64,000 bases of DNA from NCBI RefSeq assembly GCF_021917145.1, contig NC_061065.1, positions 12,521,412 through 12,585,411 on the forward strand, written 5' to 3'. Shown here piece by piece: positions 49,372 through 62,284 of this stretch; position 1 is the first letter of the stretch, and each line of letters starts with the position of its first letter. The notes under the pieces were generated by a model. It was not told the origin of the DNA and did no database searches. It saw nothing but the letters and a program-made list of their open reading frames with translations. Made by a program: the position numbers and the translations under genes. This stretch comes from Hypomesus transpacificus. Lineage: Eukaryota > Chordata > Actinopteri > Osmeriformes > Osmeridae.

Positions 49372-50927
49372 GCCAAAAACAAAGATGAGGTAGCTTAGAT
49401 AGCGTTGGCCTCTTTCACACATGCTTATACCCTTCATGATGTGATTTTTAATAAATGCCATGTTCGTATGAATGTGACATCAAACGAAGAGATCACACCG
49501 AGGTTCGTTTTTCGCACTGACCGTTTCTAGTTAAGGAGGGTCAGGAAAAGGTTTACAACTAATGATAAAATCACTTCACAACTCAAACAAGAGAAAATAA
49601 ATCCTGTCATGAAGCCTGGCCATGGTGTTGTTTCTTGGAACTTCTTCATGAACATACAATTACTCTACTGACTACAAAGTTATAAGAACAATATCATACG
49701 GTTCCTTCCCAGTACTGTAATTCACTTAACGTCAAGTAGCCCACAATTACTCTACTGACTACAAGGTTATAAGAACAATATCATACGGTTCCTTCCCAGT
49801 ACTGTAATTCACTTAACGTCAAGTAGCCCACGTATAACAAAGAGATGATCAGTCTAACAATTATTAAAGCTAGCCTAACTAGCGTGTACTATCAGTGAGA
49901 ATACGAAAAAAAAACAAAAAAAGGTAACTGAATACAATTAGGCCAATCTGACTAGCACTAGCTACATTGTCTTTACACCACTAGCTAGCCTAGTTAGCTA
50001 ACGCTAGTCTGGTGGCACTGTCGCTATCTAACACAAGCATTGTATTTTAAATAGGAAGAAAATGCATTGTAAATTCGTTACTGACCTCGTAGTTACACTC
50101 TGAAATGTGTAAAAAGTCCCTTACATATAACTGTCTGTACTTTTACGTTTGCTACTTTGGCCACAGGCAGGCACAGGAGCTGGCGAACTTGTTGATTTTG
50201 AATTTAACCGCCTCCCCATGCACATGCGTATTAGCCGTCATTATTCTTCTGATTTCCGGCAGTTGGATCTCCAGTCTCCCATCAAGCTAAAGCTAAACAA
50301 TTTCCAATTGCAAGCATTTTTATTACGTGTAAACTTATCTTTTTTGACGTTAACCCTTATTTGCTTATCACATTCAACGTTTTACAAACGATCCTTTGAT
50401 TACGTCACGAAATGTAATTGTCAATTATAAAATATGTTTTTTTTATTTATTTTTTACAAGATACCACATACTTGTGGCACATACTGACACATACTTGATA
50501 TCAAAAACGAATTTTCATTTTTTTATATCATTATTGATCCTGAATCCCCCAACGGAAGTAGTAAATGCTAGCGAGTCAAACGCTAGCTAATCGGAAGTGA
50601 CGCCGTAATTTTCAAAACAGTCAGCGCGGTCTCTGGCGGTACGAGTCTTTTGTCAATTTATAGAAAAAAGGTTTGTTTGTAGTCAAGTTAATATAACATT
50701 CGTGTAACAATTGTCCTTCTAATTTGTCATTCTTAGTGTCTTCTAATTTAGCATTAGCTTTAAATGTTAAGGCTAGACTAATGAAAATAATCTGATCAAC
50801 GAGATACCTTCAAGACTACCTGGGCTATTCTGTTAGCTGCTGTAGCTAGAGCTACTTTCTGTAAAAGCAGAACATACTCTGGCATGTTAACACAGTTTGT
50901 TCGCCAAATTGCTTTGCGGTTATCAAG
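49372..50927. promoter_or_regulatory. Head-to-head KNL1/KNSTRN intergenic region
   Basis: The region separates two divergent kinetochore genes. At 50553-50560 and 50591-50602 are ETS-type sites (ACGGAAGTAG, TCGGAAGTGACG). TTCAAA at 50611-50616 is the complement of TTTGAA, the cell-cycle homology element seen in G2/M promoters. A further TTTGAATTTAA lies at about 50195, on the KNL1 side. A possible KNL1 untranslated exon with donor GTCAGT ends near 50090. Site function is inferred from motif match only. Confidence 0.45.
49657..49830. repeat. 87-bp perfect tandem duplication upstream of KNL1
   Basis: Units 49657-49743 and 49744-49830 differ at one base (TACAAAG versus TACAAGG). It lies in the intergenic region shared by KNL1 and KNSTRN, or in a KNL1 5' intron if transcription starts near 50.1 kb. 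Confidence 0.96.
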
Positions 50928-52865
50928 ATGACTTCGAAAATCCCCAGATCAGGACAAGGTAAATTAGGTATCGGCTTCTTTACACCATAACCACATAGTT
51001 ATGATTGCAAAATGCGACAAAGTTAGCTGAAGTGATCGTGCAGTTCGTTTGAATATAGAGATGGAGAGCTCTCGTCTCAATTGTGTCTCCCAACAGATGG
51101 TGTATTCAAGCCCCATAACGAAAATGCACCAAGGTGACCCATCCCGTGGAAAGATACTTATGCATACATATCCTGTAGCATGCCAAAAAGTCCATACATT
51201 TACATGTTTATTTTGTCTTTGGCAGAAAAATCCCTACAACCAAAAAACAAAAAGGGTAAGTTGTCAATACATTAACACTGGGAAAGATAAGAATTTTTTT
51301 TGAAAGGTCTAAAACTGTTTGTGTTTTGATAGACCATCTAGCAGGTATGGCCAACAGTCAGATATCCGGGACCAGAATCAGCTTTTGGTGGTTGTCAATG
51401 AGGAGCTGCAGAAGAACCTTACTGAGACTAAGGTAGTGCCCACATGATTTTAGATCTTCCCACATAAAATTTTATCGATATTCAAGAGATCTCAAAGCAT
51501 CAATGCAATGTAAAATTTAAATTGCCTCCTTGATATATTCTTAACACATTTAATTCATTTAAATACATAACTTGAATAAAGACTTGGGGATTTATTCTTG
51601 CTTAGTACGTTTTTAGGACAATAACAGTACTATCAGTGCAATAAAAAAAATAATGAATCTGAATATCCAATTTTATGTTTACCCATACCTACTTACATAT
51701 TTAAATTTAGCAAAGAATGGCCCAGCTGGAGCAGCAGTGCAGTGATCTCCAAGGGGAGAATGGAAACTTCCAGAAACAACTGAAGGACTGCCACGTGCTG
51801 CTTGTCGCTGGAAATATTGACCCTGGTAGGGTTGACTTCTGAAATGTTTAAGCCAAATGCACACACGCAGGATCTTTGAGAATGCATAGGATATTAATAA
51901 TAATGCACAATTAATACACTCTGGAGCTTTCACCACATTTTCAAGTATTTCTCAATTTAACATGGCTTGAGTTTTTCTTAAACATACATGAATTAAAATT
52001 ACACTAAACTAACTATATTACAGTCTAGAATGCTGAGAAAGACATCACCCCTTAGTTCATGTTTTTTTATTAACAAAGTTTCTATTCCGAGTATGCAAAT
52101 GATAATTACCTATACACGTTTGACATTTTTAGTTCTGGGTGAAAGAATTGGACAAACTACACAACAAAATGAAGATGAAAGAAAAGACGTGGTGGTAAGA
52201 GCGTCTGTATTTGTTGAACAAATGATGGTGTTTTGTACATCAGTTATAGGTATCTGAGCAACCAATTATGGTACCTACTATCTAGTCTCAATGGATATTT
52301 TGGAATTAGCATTATTATTGAATACATTTTCAACAAGTTATTTTTTTCCCCAACTGTGCAGAATGTATCCAGAGATCTTTTGGGAGAATTGAACACTTTC
52401 TGTGACATGACAACAAAGCAAAGTGAACGCCTTGATGTAAGTGTTAATCTATTAGGAGCACTGGACTGTATTCCTTTTCCATTAACTTCCCATGTTCCTT
52501 GGCCTTTGTAAATGGGACCAGGTTGCATTAGTATACTATCTTAAATGTATCTAAAGTAGTCCTTTTGTAACAACCAGCTTTTCTCACCCTCCTGTCCCCC
52601 TGCATTAACAATACTATTCCTCAATGTTTAAGTCATCGAAAACACTTTGCCAAGTAATGTGTTTAGAGACTTCCTAGTCTGACCTCCTTTTTGCTTAACT
52701 TGGGTTGTCTATGGTCCTCATCTCATTTTCTAGGAAATCCAAAACACCATGAAAGATCTCAAAGAAGCTCGGGAGCTTCTGTTGCAGGAGAGGGAGAGCC
52801 TGTCTTTGGAAGTTGAAGAAATGGAGAAGGCTCTTGAGCAAGCAGAGATGCTTTTAGTAAAATAG
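50928..52865 (+). CDS. knstrn: KNSTRN (SKAP/kinastrin), small kinetochore-associated protein
   Basis: KNSTRN works with astrin at the spindle and kinetochore to stabilise microtubule attachment and allow anaphase. Coding exons: 50928-50958 (MTSKIPRSGQ), 51226-51255, 51333-51432, 51711-51825, 52133-52194, 52362-52436 and 52734-52865 (stop TAG). The protein is about 180 residues, shorter than the roughly 316 of human, mostly because the basic N-terminal part is short (KSLQPKNKK). Nearly all the rest is coiled coil: LLVVNEELQKNLTETKQRMA, LEQQCSDLQGENGNFQKQL, LLGELNTFCDMTTKQSERLD and RESLSLEVEEMEKALEQAEM. The SxIP-type EB1 motif could correspond to SKIP near residue 3. ATTAAA at 52994-52999 is a likely poly(A) signal. 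Identity rests on the coiled-coil similarity and on linkage to KNL1/RAD51. Confidence 0.85.
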
Positions 52866-53148
52866 ACACTGGGTTTTAATATTTTCTTACAGATTGTACA
52901 TAGAAAAAAAAGTTACGACAGGGTGGGGGGTGGGTAAATATAATTAGTTTACATTGAAATAACATTTTGTATTAAGTGTACATTTTAAAGAACATTAAAC
53001 GTGTGTTTCTTATATATATTGTTTGCGTGAAGCTTGGTAATCCTACATTGGATATTCATTTTACATCAAGTATTTGCAAACTGCTCTGGTCCATAGGCTT
53101 ACACTATCTTGAAGGACTCAGAACTAATGACCTCCTCTGCTCCTGAAC
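52866..53148. other. Converging 3' ends of KNSTRN and the adhesion GPCR
   Basis: Only about 280 bases separate the two stop codons. ATTAAA at 52994 serves KNSTRN. The rest is non-coding. Confidence 0.6.
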
Positions 53149-56100
53149 TCAGTGCTGTTGTTGGCTGACATAGGGATTGATGTGGGGCTTGAAATTCATG
53201 TTGACGGTGCTGAAGGAGCTTTTTCCACTTCCACTGGAGTCTTCAACAGTTGCTCCGACTACCTGACTGGTCTTGTAGTAGTACAGGAACAGGAAGAAGC
53301 CTGGCAAAGGAGCGTGAGAGTGGTAGATTAGTTTTTCATTCAAGTCCTATTCAGTCTTATTGCCATGAAAGCCAATCCCAATTTCTATTTATGCATGTTG
53401 TCTTTAAAGTCTTTAAGAAATGAGTATGCATCCCAAAAAGCTGACCCTACCCACCTTGAAAGGAGTTGAGGATGGAAAAGATGTAGTAAGATGGCACCCG
53501 CAGAGGACCGCTGGCAAAGAAGGCAAAACTCCATGTGATGCCCAGCAGGCAGGACAGACCAAATATCGCCATCATTTTCTTGGCGCCCAAGCCGAGCCAG
53601 CTGGTGTCCGTCTCTGAGCTCTTGAGGTAGACCATCCAACGCAGTACGATGATAAATGTAATAAATGTAAACACGAAGACCACCGCATAGTAGCCAATGT
53701 TTACAATGTAGTGGACATTAGAATCTCCTATCCAGCACCTTGATATTGGATAAAGGAGAGAAATGTAAAGTAAGGTTGACTAAATAAGACTATCTTAACG
53801 CAAAGGCCCATTTCCCGTCTCCCAAATCAAATTTGTAATCCGCATTGTTTATTTTATTTCATATGTACTTTAATAAACTCTTTGTAATATAGTCTCTTTA
53901 TCACATGGTCATCACATGTTACAATTTGCTCCACCTCTAATGTGAATGAAAGTATGAATTCCTTGAGAATATTGCAGTTATCATATATAAACTGATTTCA
54001 CCTTGATTTGCCATAAGGTGGTACCCCATTAAATTGATTAAGTATCTCAAAGCAGTTGTCATACGCTAGTATGATATTTACAGTAAGCAAATACTGTAGA
54101 AGTATCATGTTTACAGCATCATTCACTCTTATTGTTGTTATCTTTCTGTTACTCACATCATTACATCTTTTCCCCCGCTGGTGTGGATGCCTTGTTCACC
54201 ATATTTTCCCAGGCTGAAAAGAACTGCCACAACCACACATGGCAAAACTAAAGAGAAAATCATAGAGGGAGATTAAAAAGCATGTCATAATCTTATTGAG
54301 AGCATGCATGTCAGCCAAGTACTTGAGACACAATATTTGATTGTCAGAGTGATATTTTTTAGCACTTTTACAGTATTTGCCAGACATTTAGTTCCAATTA
54401 GATTTTTGTGTCCCTTTACACACAACTATATAAGGTTTGGACTCACCCCACCCAACAATGCAGACTTTGAGTATGTAGTGAGAAATGATGATGCTCTTGG
54501 CTATATACATCTGCAGACAGAGGTGTAAGGCCATCACACCGAACCAGGTGAAGGTGCTTAACATGGAGAAGTGCATTATGGTAGCCATTAACTGGCAACC
54601 CATAGTGTTCTGAAGGTTTGCAATATGGGCATTGGTCAGGAAGGTGAAATTGAGAAGGAACATGGCTATGAAGAGCTGCATAAGGATCCGAGTGGCGTCG
54701 CTGGCCTTGTTCTTCCTATGGTTTTAGAATTTCAAAAATAAGAGAGCAATGTTGTTAAGGTTGATGGAATCCATTGCATATATATGTTCTTGATTAAACT
54801 TTAGTTGTAAGGACAATTCTCTGGAGCATTCCTTTTTGGGAAACGTGAATAACTTGTATTTGGTTCCTCTGACGCCATAGGAACAAACATGTTTCAAAGG
54901 TAATAATATGACACAGTACTTGTTTGTTAACAACAAAGGAGCCCAATGTTATCACATCGTTTTCTGGTGCTGCTCTATCTGAGCAGCTGACATGTAAATA
55001 TCCTGGAGCTATGGCTTTAGAATTTGCACATACAAAAAAACCCTGCCTTTAAAAATGTATAAGCTGTCAACTAATATATCAACCACTGATCCTTTAGTAG
55101 AATAATGACCTGGGACCTAACCTCTCCTTCCTTAGGTAACTGGTATGACACAAGCAACATCATAAGTACCTTATCAGAAAGTGGATGAAGAGGGCCACAC
55201 TCTGAAAAAACATGGACAACCCACAGCCCGCTGATGTGATGTAGGTGAGGTAGCTTAGATCTTCATCAGAGATGGTTATGTTCGGAGGTGACTAAAAAAA
55301 AACATGAGAATGGTAACCTGATCAATAGCTCAATCTACAGTGTGCAAATTATCTGTCAAGACTGGAACTCCCAAGACCCATAAACTTAAAACCACATCAG
55401 TTCCCAATCATGAGAAGGTTTTAAAAGAAAAAGTAAGATATTTAATTCCTCTCATGACAACACTTTATATAATTCTGATGGGGGAAAAGTTTGCAATTTT
55501 TTTCTTTATGGATATTCTAACTTAGTCTGACATACAGAAATGTCCACAATCTTAAAATGGCTAACCCTTTGGAAATGACCTACCATCAACACAGCAAAGA
55601 ATGTCAGATGTGTACATTTGCATATTAAATTTTGACCCTGTTCTATGGTTAAACAGCCATCTGATGTCCAGTTAGGCTGACTTCCTTTGAAACAGAAGAA
55701 CAGACTCTTAAATATTTGCCAAAAAAGAGCATGTTATTGATATCAAACTACTTTGAATTTCTAATACTACTGTGAAATGTAAATGGCAGAAATATACCTT
55801 CACCGCCCCATGACTGGCAAGATGCACTGGCTCCCTCCTAATGTAAAATAAGCAGGGTTCATTTGTTAACTTAAATATGACGAAATCATTGACAATTATG
55901 GCCATTGAAAAAAATATAATTGCGTTACAAGTAGCCTACCTTATTTATATTGCGAAAACTTATAGATATTTTGTCTGTAAGATTTGTGATTAAGGCTCCC
56001 ATCTCAATTGCTACTACTTCATTGTTCAGAACTGTGCTGTTTTTTAAATCCTAAAAGGATTGAAGAGATTATTATCGACGTACAAATATCAGTTGTTGAG

Positions 56101-59100
56101 TCCATTCAAATGAGTATGAGTATTTATTTTCTTCATTACCTTTGCAAAGTTGGGAAACCAGAAAACACCAGCAAATGAAGTACCATTGGTTGAATTGTAC
56201 ACTTTTTCAAATGCTTCCTTTGAGACAGTAACAGACCTGGAAAATCCATCCAATTTTTCCAAGTCTTGTACAATCTGAAATACAAATGTGAATCAATGTA
56301 TCCAATGTATTATAACCAATGTACAAGAGTAAATGTTGCTGTCTTTGTCCAATTTTCCGTTCCATTTAAAGGCAGAGAAGGGGGTGGAGGGACGAACAGT
56401 GCCACAATGAAACAAGCTTCCTGAAAGGTCAAGTAATGCACCTACATTAATGTTGGAGTTGGTATAGCCAAAGGAAAATTGTTCAAAATACACAGGGTCT
56501 TCCTGCTTCACAAGGATGCCTTTTACTTCTCCCATTGACACAGATGCTGAAGTCTCATTCATTTCGGAGACGAGTAAGGACATGTCTTTCATAGCTTGAC
56601 TGTTGAGAGTTAGAAATTCATGTACTGAACATACATTAAACATATTTGCCCTATAAGCCTGATGACATATCTTTGAAGTAAGTTATAAAACAACCCCTGA
56701 GAAGACCAAATCTGATCGTAGTAACAGTGTGTTGGACAGCCTCAACCTCCACTTAAAACATTTTGTCATGCTACAAACCTGTCATCAAAGACTACAACAC
56801 ACCAACCATAGGAAAAGCAAACACTGTATGAATCATTTGGATATATCCCCAAAGAATTCAATTGTATTTAACATGTCGTTTCTCAATAACAATATGTCCT
56901 ACGAAGCTTTGACTGGGTCGATGTGGTCCTCGTCCATGTTCCTCAATGAAGGAGAAGAAATCTTCTCTTTCGGTTCTTTCGTTGCGTTGTAACAGTTGTA
57001 ACAATTTACTTGTGGTTGTGTCATATTGATGATGAAATTTTCTCCATCTCGAATATCTAAAGCAAAAAAATGTATTTTAAATATAATATATTTGAATAAT
57101 ATTTCAATTCCACACTTTTGTCAAATTTGCAAGGAAATTATAGACTTTACTACCTTTACATTGTAACTCATCAAATTTGTTAATTTTGCAATTTTTCTTT
57201 GGGCGCACACAGGTTGTACTGCAGTTGTCTGTCAATGCAACAAAAAAATTATCTGCTGTGCGCAAGTAGGTGAATGCCTTAAGTCTTATTAGTGAAAACT
57301 GGATAATATGAAATCATAATCTTAATCTGAGCAAAATAAAACATACCAGTGCCTTGGTTAAATAACTCAACATTCTTATCTGAAACAAAGACATTTCTGT
57401 AAACATATCACATTTTCTATGAGGTCTTTCATAATTGTGTTCGTGAGTCTAAATGGATGTCTATGGTAAACCTGCAATCTCTACCTAGGCTATCATAATT
57501 AACAATGGTACAAAGTTTGCTAGATATGCAACTGTATTCAGTATGCCTCAAGTTACCCCTTTTTCCAGACCAGTCCAGTGTTGCTTTCAGTGTTGAGTTT
57601 ACTGTTGCACTGCAATTTTTTCCAGTTATTACACACAGAACCAAGTCGTCAATGACATGTTGCTTTGACATATACAGAAGCGTGGAAATGTCCCTTGTTT
57701 CCATCCAAAAATCTTTTTTTCTGCACTTAGCTGTTGATTGAATATACATTATAATTAGACATTTTGACACCTGCAGTGTGTCACTGTTATATGTGCTATT
57801 AATAATACTCACAGGATACGTTTTCACTGTTAAATGAAATGAAGCAGTTGTCTCTCAAAACTGCAAGAATAACAAATAACAGTAATGACAAAGACTGCTC
57901 TATCAATGTTTTTTCCTGCAGTCAGTAGCCAATTATATTCATTATCTCCTCTAGTTTGAATTAAAATCAAATTTTATTTGTAAACCCCTTTTACAACGTC
58001 ATAGAGGACTTCACAGATACTCATAAAACTGCACCCAAACCAACCTAAAACCTTCAGAGAAGACAAAGACAAAAATTAAGTGTAGGAATAGATGGCCGGA
58101 GCAGTTGCACTGAGCATCCAATTTAGCCTCAGATGGGTTTACATTAGAGTTAACGGAAAGTTTGATACTTCTCATACTGACCCTGACAAATGTTCTTTTC
58201 TTTTTTTGGGGATTTGGAACACTTCTTAGGGACGGGTGGTGGTGCAGAACAGCTCTGATCTGAACAAATTATGTGGTAAAAATTTAGATAATCAACAAAA
58301 AGTGTAAGTGAATGGATGGTGAAACACACATATTCAGAGTTGTGAATTAGTATAGCATTTGCTTTGCTCTGCATTGGCATTTGTCAAGTTCTTAAACTTA
58401 CTGATGAGTCCAGAATACTCGTCATCCACAATAAAAACATTTGAGCAACCATCGACATTACAAGGATCTGCAACTGAAGAGCATAGAAAAACAAATATCA
58501 TAATCTTTCAATGCAGTAAGTGAAAAATACGTCTTAGAATGGAATAAAACACACCGTTTAAATTAACCCTTGTAATATGATTAAAGTAATCTTGAAATAT
58601 TGTTCAAATGGCTTCCTTCAATGTATTTTTGGGCTCTTTTAAATGAATGATGGACTAACTATACCACTTACTTTACCTTACTTTACTTTACTTTACGTCA
58701 TAGCCCAATGGATGTCTTACGTAATTACGTAAAAAACTTTTGGAACTGTAAATCATTTACAGACAAAAACTGATACGATTAGGCCTATTAAGAATCAACA
58801 AAAGCCTTTCGATGTTTTGTTTTTTTTACATATTGAGTGATTCTACACATTTTCTCCTAAATCTGCAAAACATCAGAAGAAAAGACAGTACATAGGCCCA
58901 AGTCAGAAGACATCCTTAGATTACCTTGATCATGAATTAAAACTGACACTGAGATTTAGAAACCGCAAGCTGTAGCCCGGCTCTGCCGTCCTACGTACTT
59001 CCGCTCGATTTGGATTTTGCTTCTGTACTCGTGAAATGTATGAGAGTCTGGTTAGGACCAGGCTTGCACCAGGGTAGCGTCTCTGTACACACACTCCAGT

Positions 59101-60337
59101 AACACTCCGGACAAAAAAAATTCCAGAACACTTGAGCAATGCAAGGCCATGTTCAGTGACCTTCATGAGTTTGGGGGGAATAGATGCAGGAAAAGCCAGT
59201 ACCTCAGGTATGTAATGTTGGCACAAAATATTGATTCTGTTGGCCTTTGTATCTAGGTGACCGGGTTCAACACAGGTGGAGTACAGCCATCAATAGATCT
59301 CTGTCTCCTGACACCACAATCTGCTCCTCCATAGTGGAACAAAGATGGCCACCATTTGGTCTTTTTGTGCAAATAACTAGTTGACATAACTTGTGCTCTC
59401 TGGTGATGCCTTTTATGGAAATTACGTGAATTAAATCCAAATGCCCCTACAGTATTTGCCCTTGCTGTGGGTGCAATGCCCTGGTTGTTTGCCACCGGCT
59501 TATCAAGCTCTCTAACACATTACCAACAGCCCTGCTGTGTATCCTACTGTCCTTTGTAATATGAAAGTGACATTCATCATGCATGGCATTACTGTGCAGA
59601 ACACAACCCACAAAGGAAGCACAGGACTTTTTATGGCTATATTGTAAAGCCCCCATGATCGATCTTTAAATCGGTAAGGCATTTTGGGTTAGTGAGCAGG
59701 GTTAATTGAATGCGTATTGTCTCAGAGACGTGGGGACTATGTAAAGTATTGCGTGCTGAGCCAGGTCTTTAGTGGTTTATCACTGTCTCCTGTCAACCAG
59801 GAAGTTAAGAGTTTTTACAATAAAATAATTATGTACTGAGCCAGGGTTATAGCATACTGTGAACATGGGAGACAACGTCTCGATTAGCAAAAACACCCTA
59901 CATTGACAGGAAGTAACTGAATTTGTACACAATGAAAACCTTGCAATTTCCAAAGACCACATTGAAGTCTAAATGAAAAAAATGCCTCAGAGTTTCTGTG
60001 TGTTAGTTGTCAGAAGGGCGATTGAAATTTGAAGGTTTTTCATTTTGTGATGTAAAGCCACATGAAGAGAAATAGCCTCATTTAAGTTGATAGAAATATT
60101 TCATGCAAAAGTCCTACAAAGAATATCCTATAATGCTTAAGCAATCTGATTAGATGGGTTCCTATAAAATAAGTATTTGCTCTGTGTCTTTAGAGAATGA
60201 TATTAAGAAATATTGGACAATTTGAATTGGGTGGATTATTATGTAGTCATTTGGTAGTCATTAAAGGTTTTCTACTCACAGGCACAAGTGATCCAGGGAA
60301 GAACAACCAACCAAACCATCAAGTTCATCAAAGCCAT
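53149..60337 (-). CDS. Adhesion G protein-coupled receptor, ADGRG type
   Basis: The start at 60337 gives a signal peptide ([19 protein letters not shown]). Ectodomain exons lie at about 58405-58475, 58172-58257, 57814-57862, 57558-57728, 57346-57379, 57151-57230 and 56.85-57.05 kb, with cysteine-rich but otherwise unfamiliar text. GAIN-domain exons are at about 56280-56600, 56144-56274 and 55925-56050. The GPS motif spans 55803-55842 and 55592-55681. It has SCQSWGG, NWTSDGC and [13 protein letters not shown], with all four cysteines and the HL-T cleavage point. The seven membrane segments are in exons 55172-55293, 54430-54716, 54165-54247, 53455-53744 and 53149-53302 (TM1 [22 protein letters not shown]6 [20 protein letters not shown]). 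It ends NPYVSQQQH. Such receptors self-cleave at the GPS, and the exposed strand acts as a tethered agonist. The exact member (G3/G5-like or other) cannot be named, and some exon borders are approximate. Confidence 0.85.
58480..60279 (-). other. Long first intron of the adhesion GPCR
   Basis: It lies between the signal-peptide exon and the next recognised exon. It is mostly unremarkable. A segment at about 59250-59700 reads like decayed coding DNA with stops in every frame, but no family could be assigned. One or more small coding exons may be hidden here. Confidence 0.4.
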
Positions 60338-62284
60338 ATTTCAAGAAATTCTTATATCTATACCAACAAAGAAGAAACACATAATTTTAAAATATTTTAC
60401 CTACTTATGTAGTTTAGTTACATTAGGTGCCCACAGTAAATTATTTACACAATAGCCTAAAGGTCACAATGGGGGGTCATATTTGCAAAAATACATCTAC
60501 CTTGCGTTTTAAACCAGTTTCGAGTGAAAGATCACCTTGAAACCAATGAGTAAGTAAGCTATAGTATAAGATGAGAAAGCACAACAAACTTAAAATAAAA
60601 TGTTCCAGCTTTGTCTGTGGGTTGTCTGGTTCAAAAGCAGAACTGCTATATAGATGTGGTGTGGGGAAAAGGATGTGAGTTCATATGACAGAATTACAAA
60701 CATGATAACATTACTATATGAATCTTCCAAACAATCATCCCTTTTTACAGCTTTGTCTGTACATCTGTTTACAACAAGTAATACATTAAATATATAGTTT
60801 AGTACGGTATCTGTTGATGGCATAGTTAATTATCTGTTCCAAATATATAATTTTAACTGTAATATATTCCAATGAAAGACAGGAGTGGTTCTTACCTGAT
60901 GCATTGATGCTAAGTCACTGCAGTAACTGGAGGTGTTTAGGCAGACAGATATGTTTCTCTGGTAGTTGCCTACATTGTAGCCACATGAAAATAATGTCTG
61001 TAGGCCAACATGATTTTGCATAGTGAATTTGCCTTTCAAACTCAGTCATATCCAATGTATGAAATCAGACAGATCTCTGTTTACATTACGCTACGGTGAA
61101 TTCGGCTAATCTGGGATTTTTTTTGCATACATGTTGTGATCGGAGCTTCCTGATTATCTAGTGCCCTGACCGTTCTGTGACACCGGCACCACACCAATAA
61201 CGTTTTGTGATTTCAGTCCTAGTCAAAGTTATGTGAACTAGACATAGTCATAGCAGTGTCTCAATGTCCCAGATTACCCGAATTCACAAAGATTGTTTGT
61301 ATTGTTATCAGGTGCACTGCCAGGAATTTTGGGCCCCATGGATTTATTTGTATAATTTCTATTAGTTTTTCACTTTTTTGGGGCCCTGTCAGTCAGGGGC
61401 TGTTAACAGGTAAGCTTATACCTTCTGCCTACCTGTACAGCGGAATAATAATTTAAAGGAATGATCAGACGTTTGTCTCTTTAGCCATCAACCTTGTAGC
61501 ATTGTTTTATTACAGAACTGTACGTGACATGCTGCTCTCCAGAGTCAGGTAGAGAGAGAGTGAAAAGAGGGTGAACATCCCCCTTGTAAGACAGTGGTGT
61601 CATCAATCACACGTGATTTCATGCCATATGCAACCTGAACAAATATAGCGTCATGCATTCATACTCTTATCCACTCTCAACCGGGGCCCTTAGAATCGTC
61701 CTCACTTTCCCCCACTATACGGTGCCCCTGGTAGCTGTCGTTTCGTGATAGTTTTTCGAAGTACAGACACACATGTGGAGCGAAATGTCATGCTTCACAT
61801 GTCTGGGGGCAACATAGCCTACATGTTAGAAATGGGGGACATACACTGAGAACTAAAAAACGAATCTACTTAACATGCACACATTCAACAATGCCAAGTG
61901 CCACATCTCATTCTAAAGTGTCCATCTGTAGGTTGTGAAAGCTTTTTAACAGTTACCTAGTAGTGTAGCCTACAGGTTTGCCTTAAATTATGGGGGAGGG
62001 GTGGATTAAAGGTCACAGTCATCAATGCCTTTGCAACAACTCAAAGATTATTGGTGCTTTGCTGAGGAGGCCATGGTGTTGATAAAAAATCACAAACCCC
62101 TTTTCTAAAAAAAAAAAAATTGTTGAGAAGTTGAGGAAATTCATTTACCATACTGATTTGGAGATACTATATTTGGAATGTCTATTTGATCATATTACAC
62201 ATAGGGCTAATATGTTTTTCCCAGATTAAATAGGCTATTAACCTACACTATGGTGTGCCAATCTGCCAGTCACCTGATCTACGT
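60338..62284. other. GPCR 5' flank and intergenic DNA
   Basis: Probable 5' untranslated sequence and promoter of the GPCR lie in the first kilobase. No coding exon was recognised. Confidence 0.4.

Noticed and set aside
59253-59656. Possible decayed transposase (Harbinger-like) on the minus strand
   Set aside because: A few phrases looked suggestive, but stops occur in all frames and no catalytic motif could be identified.
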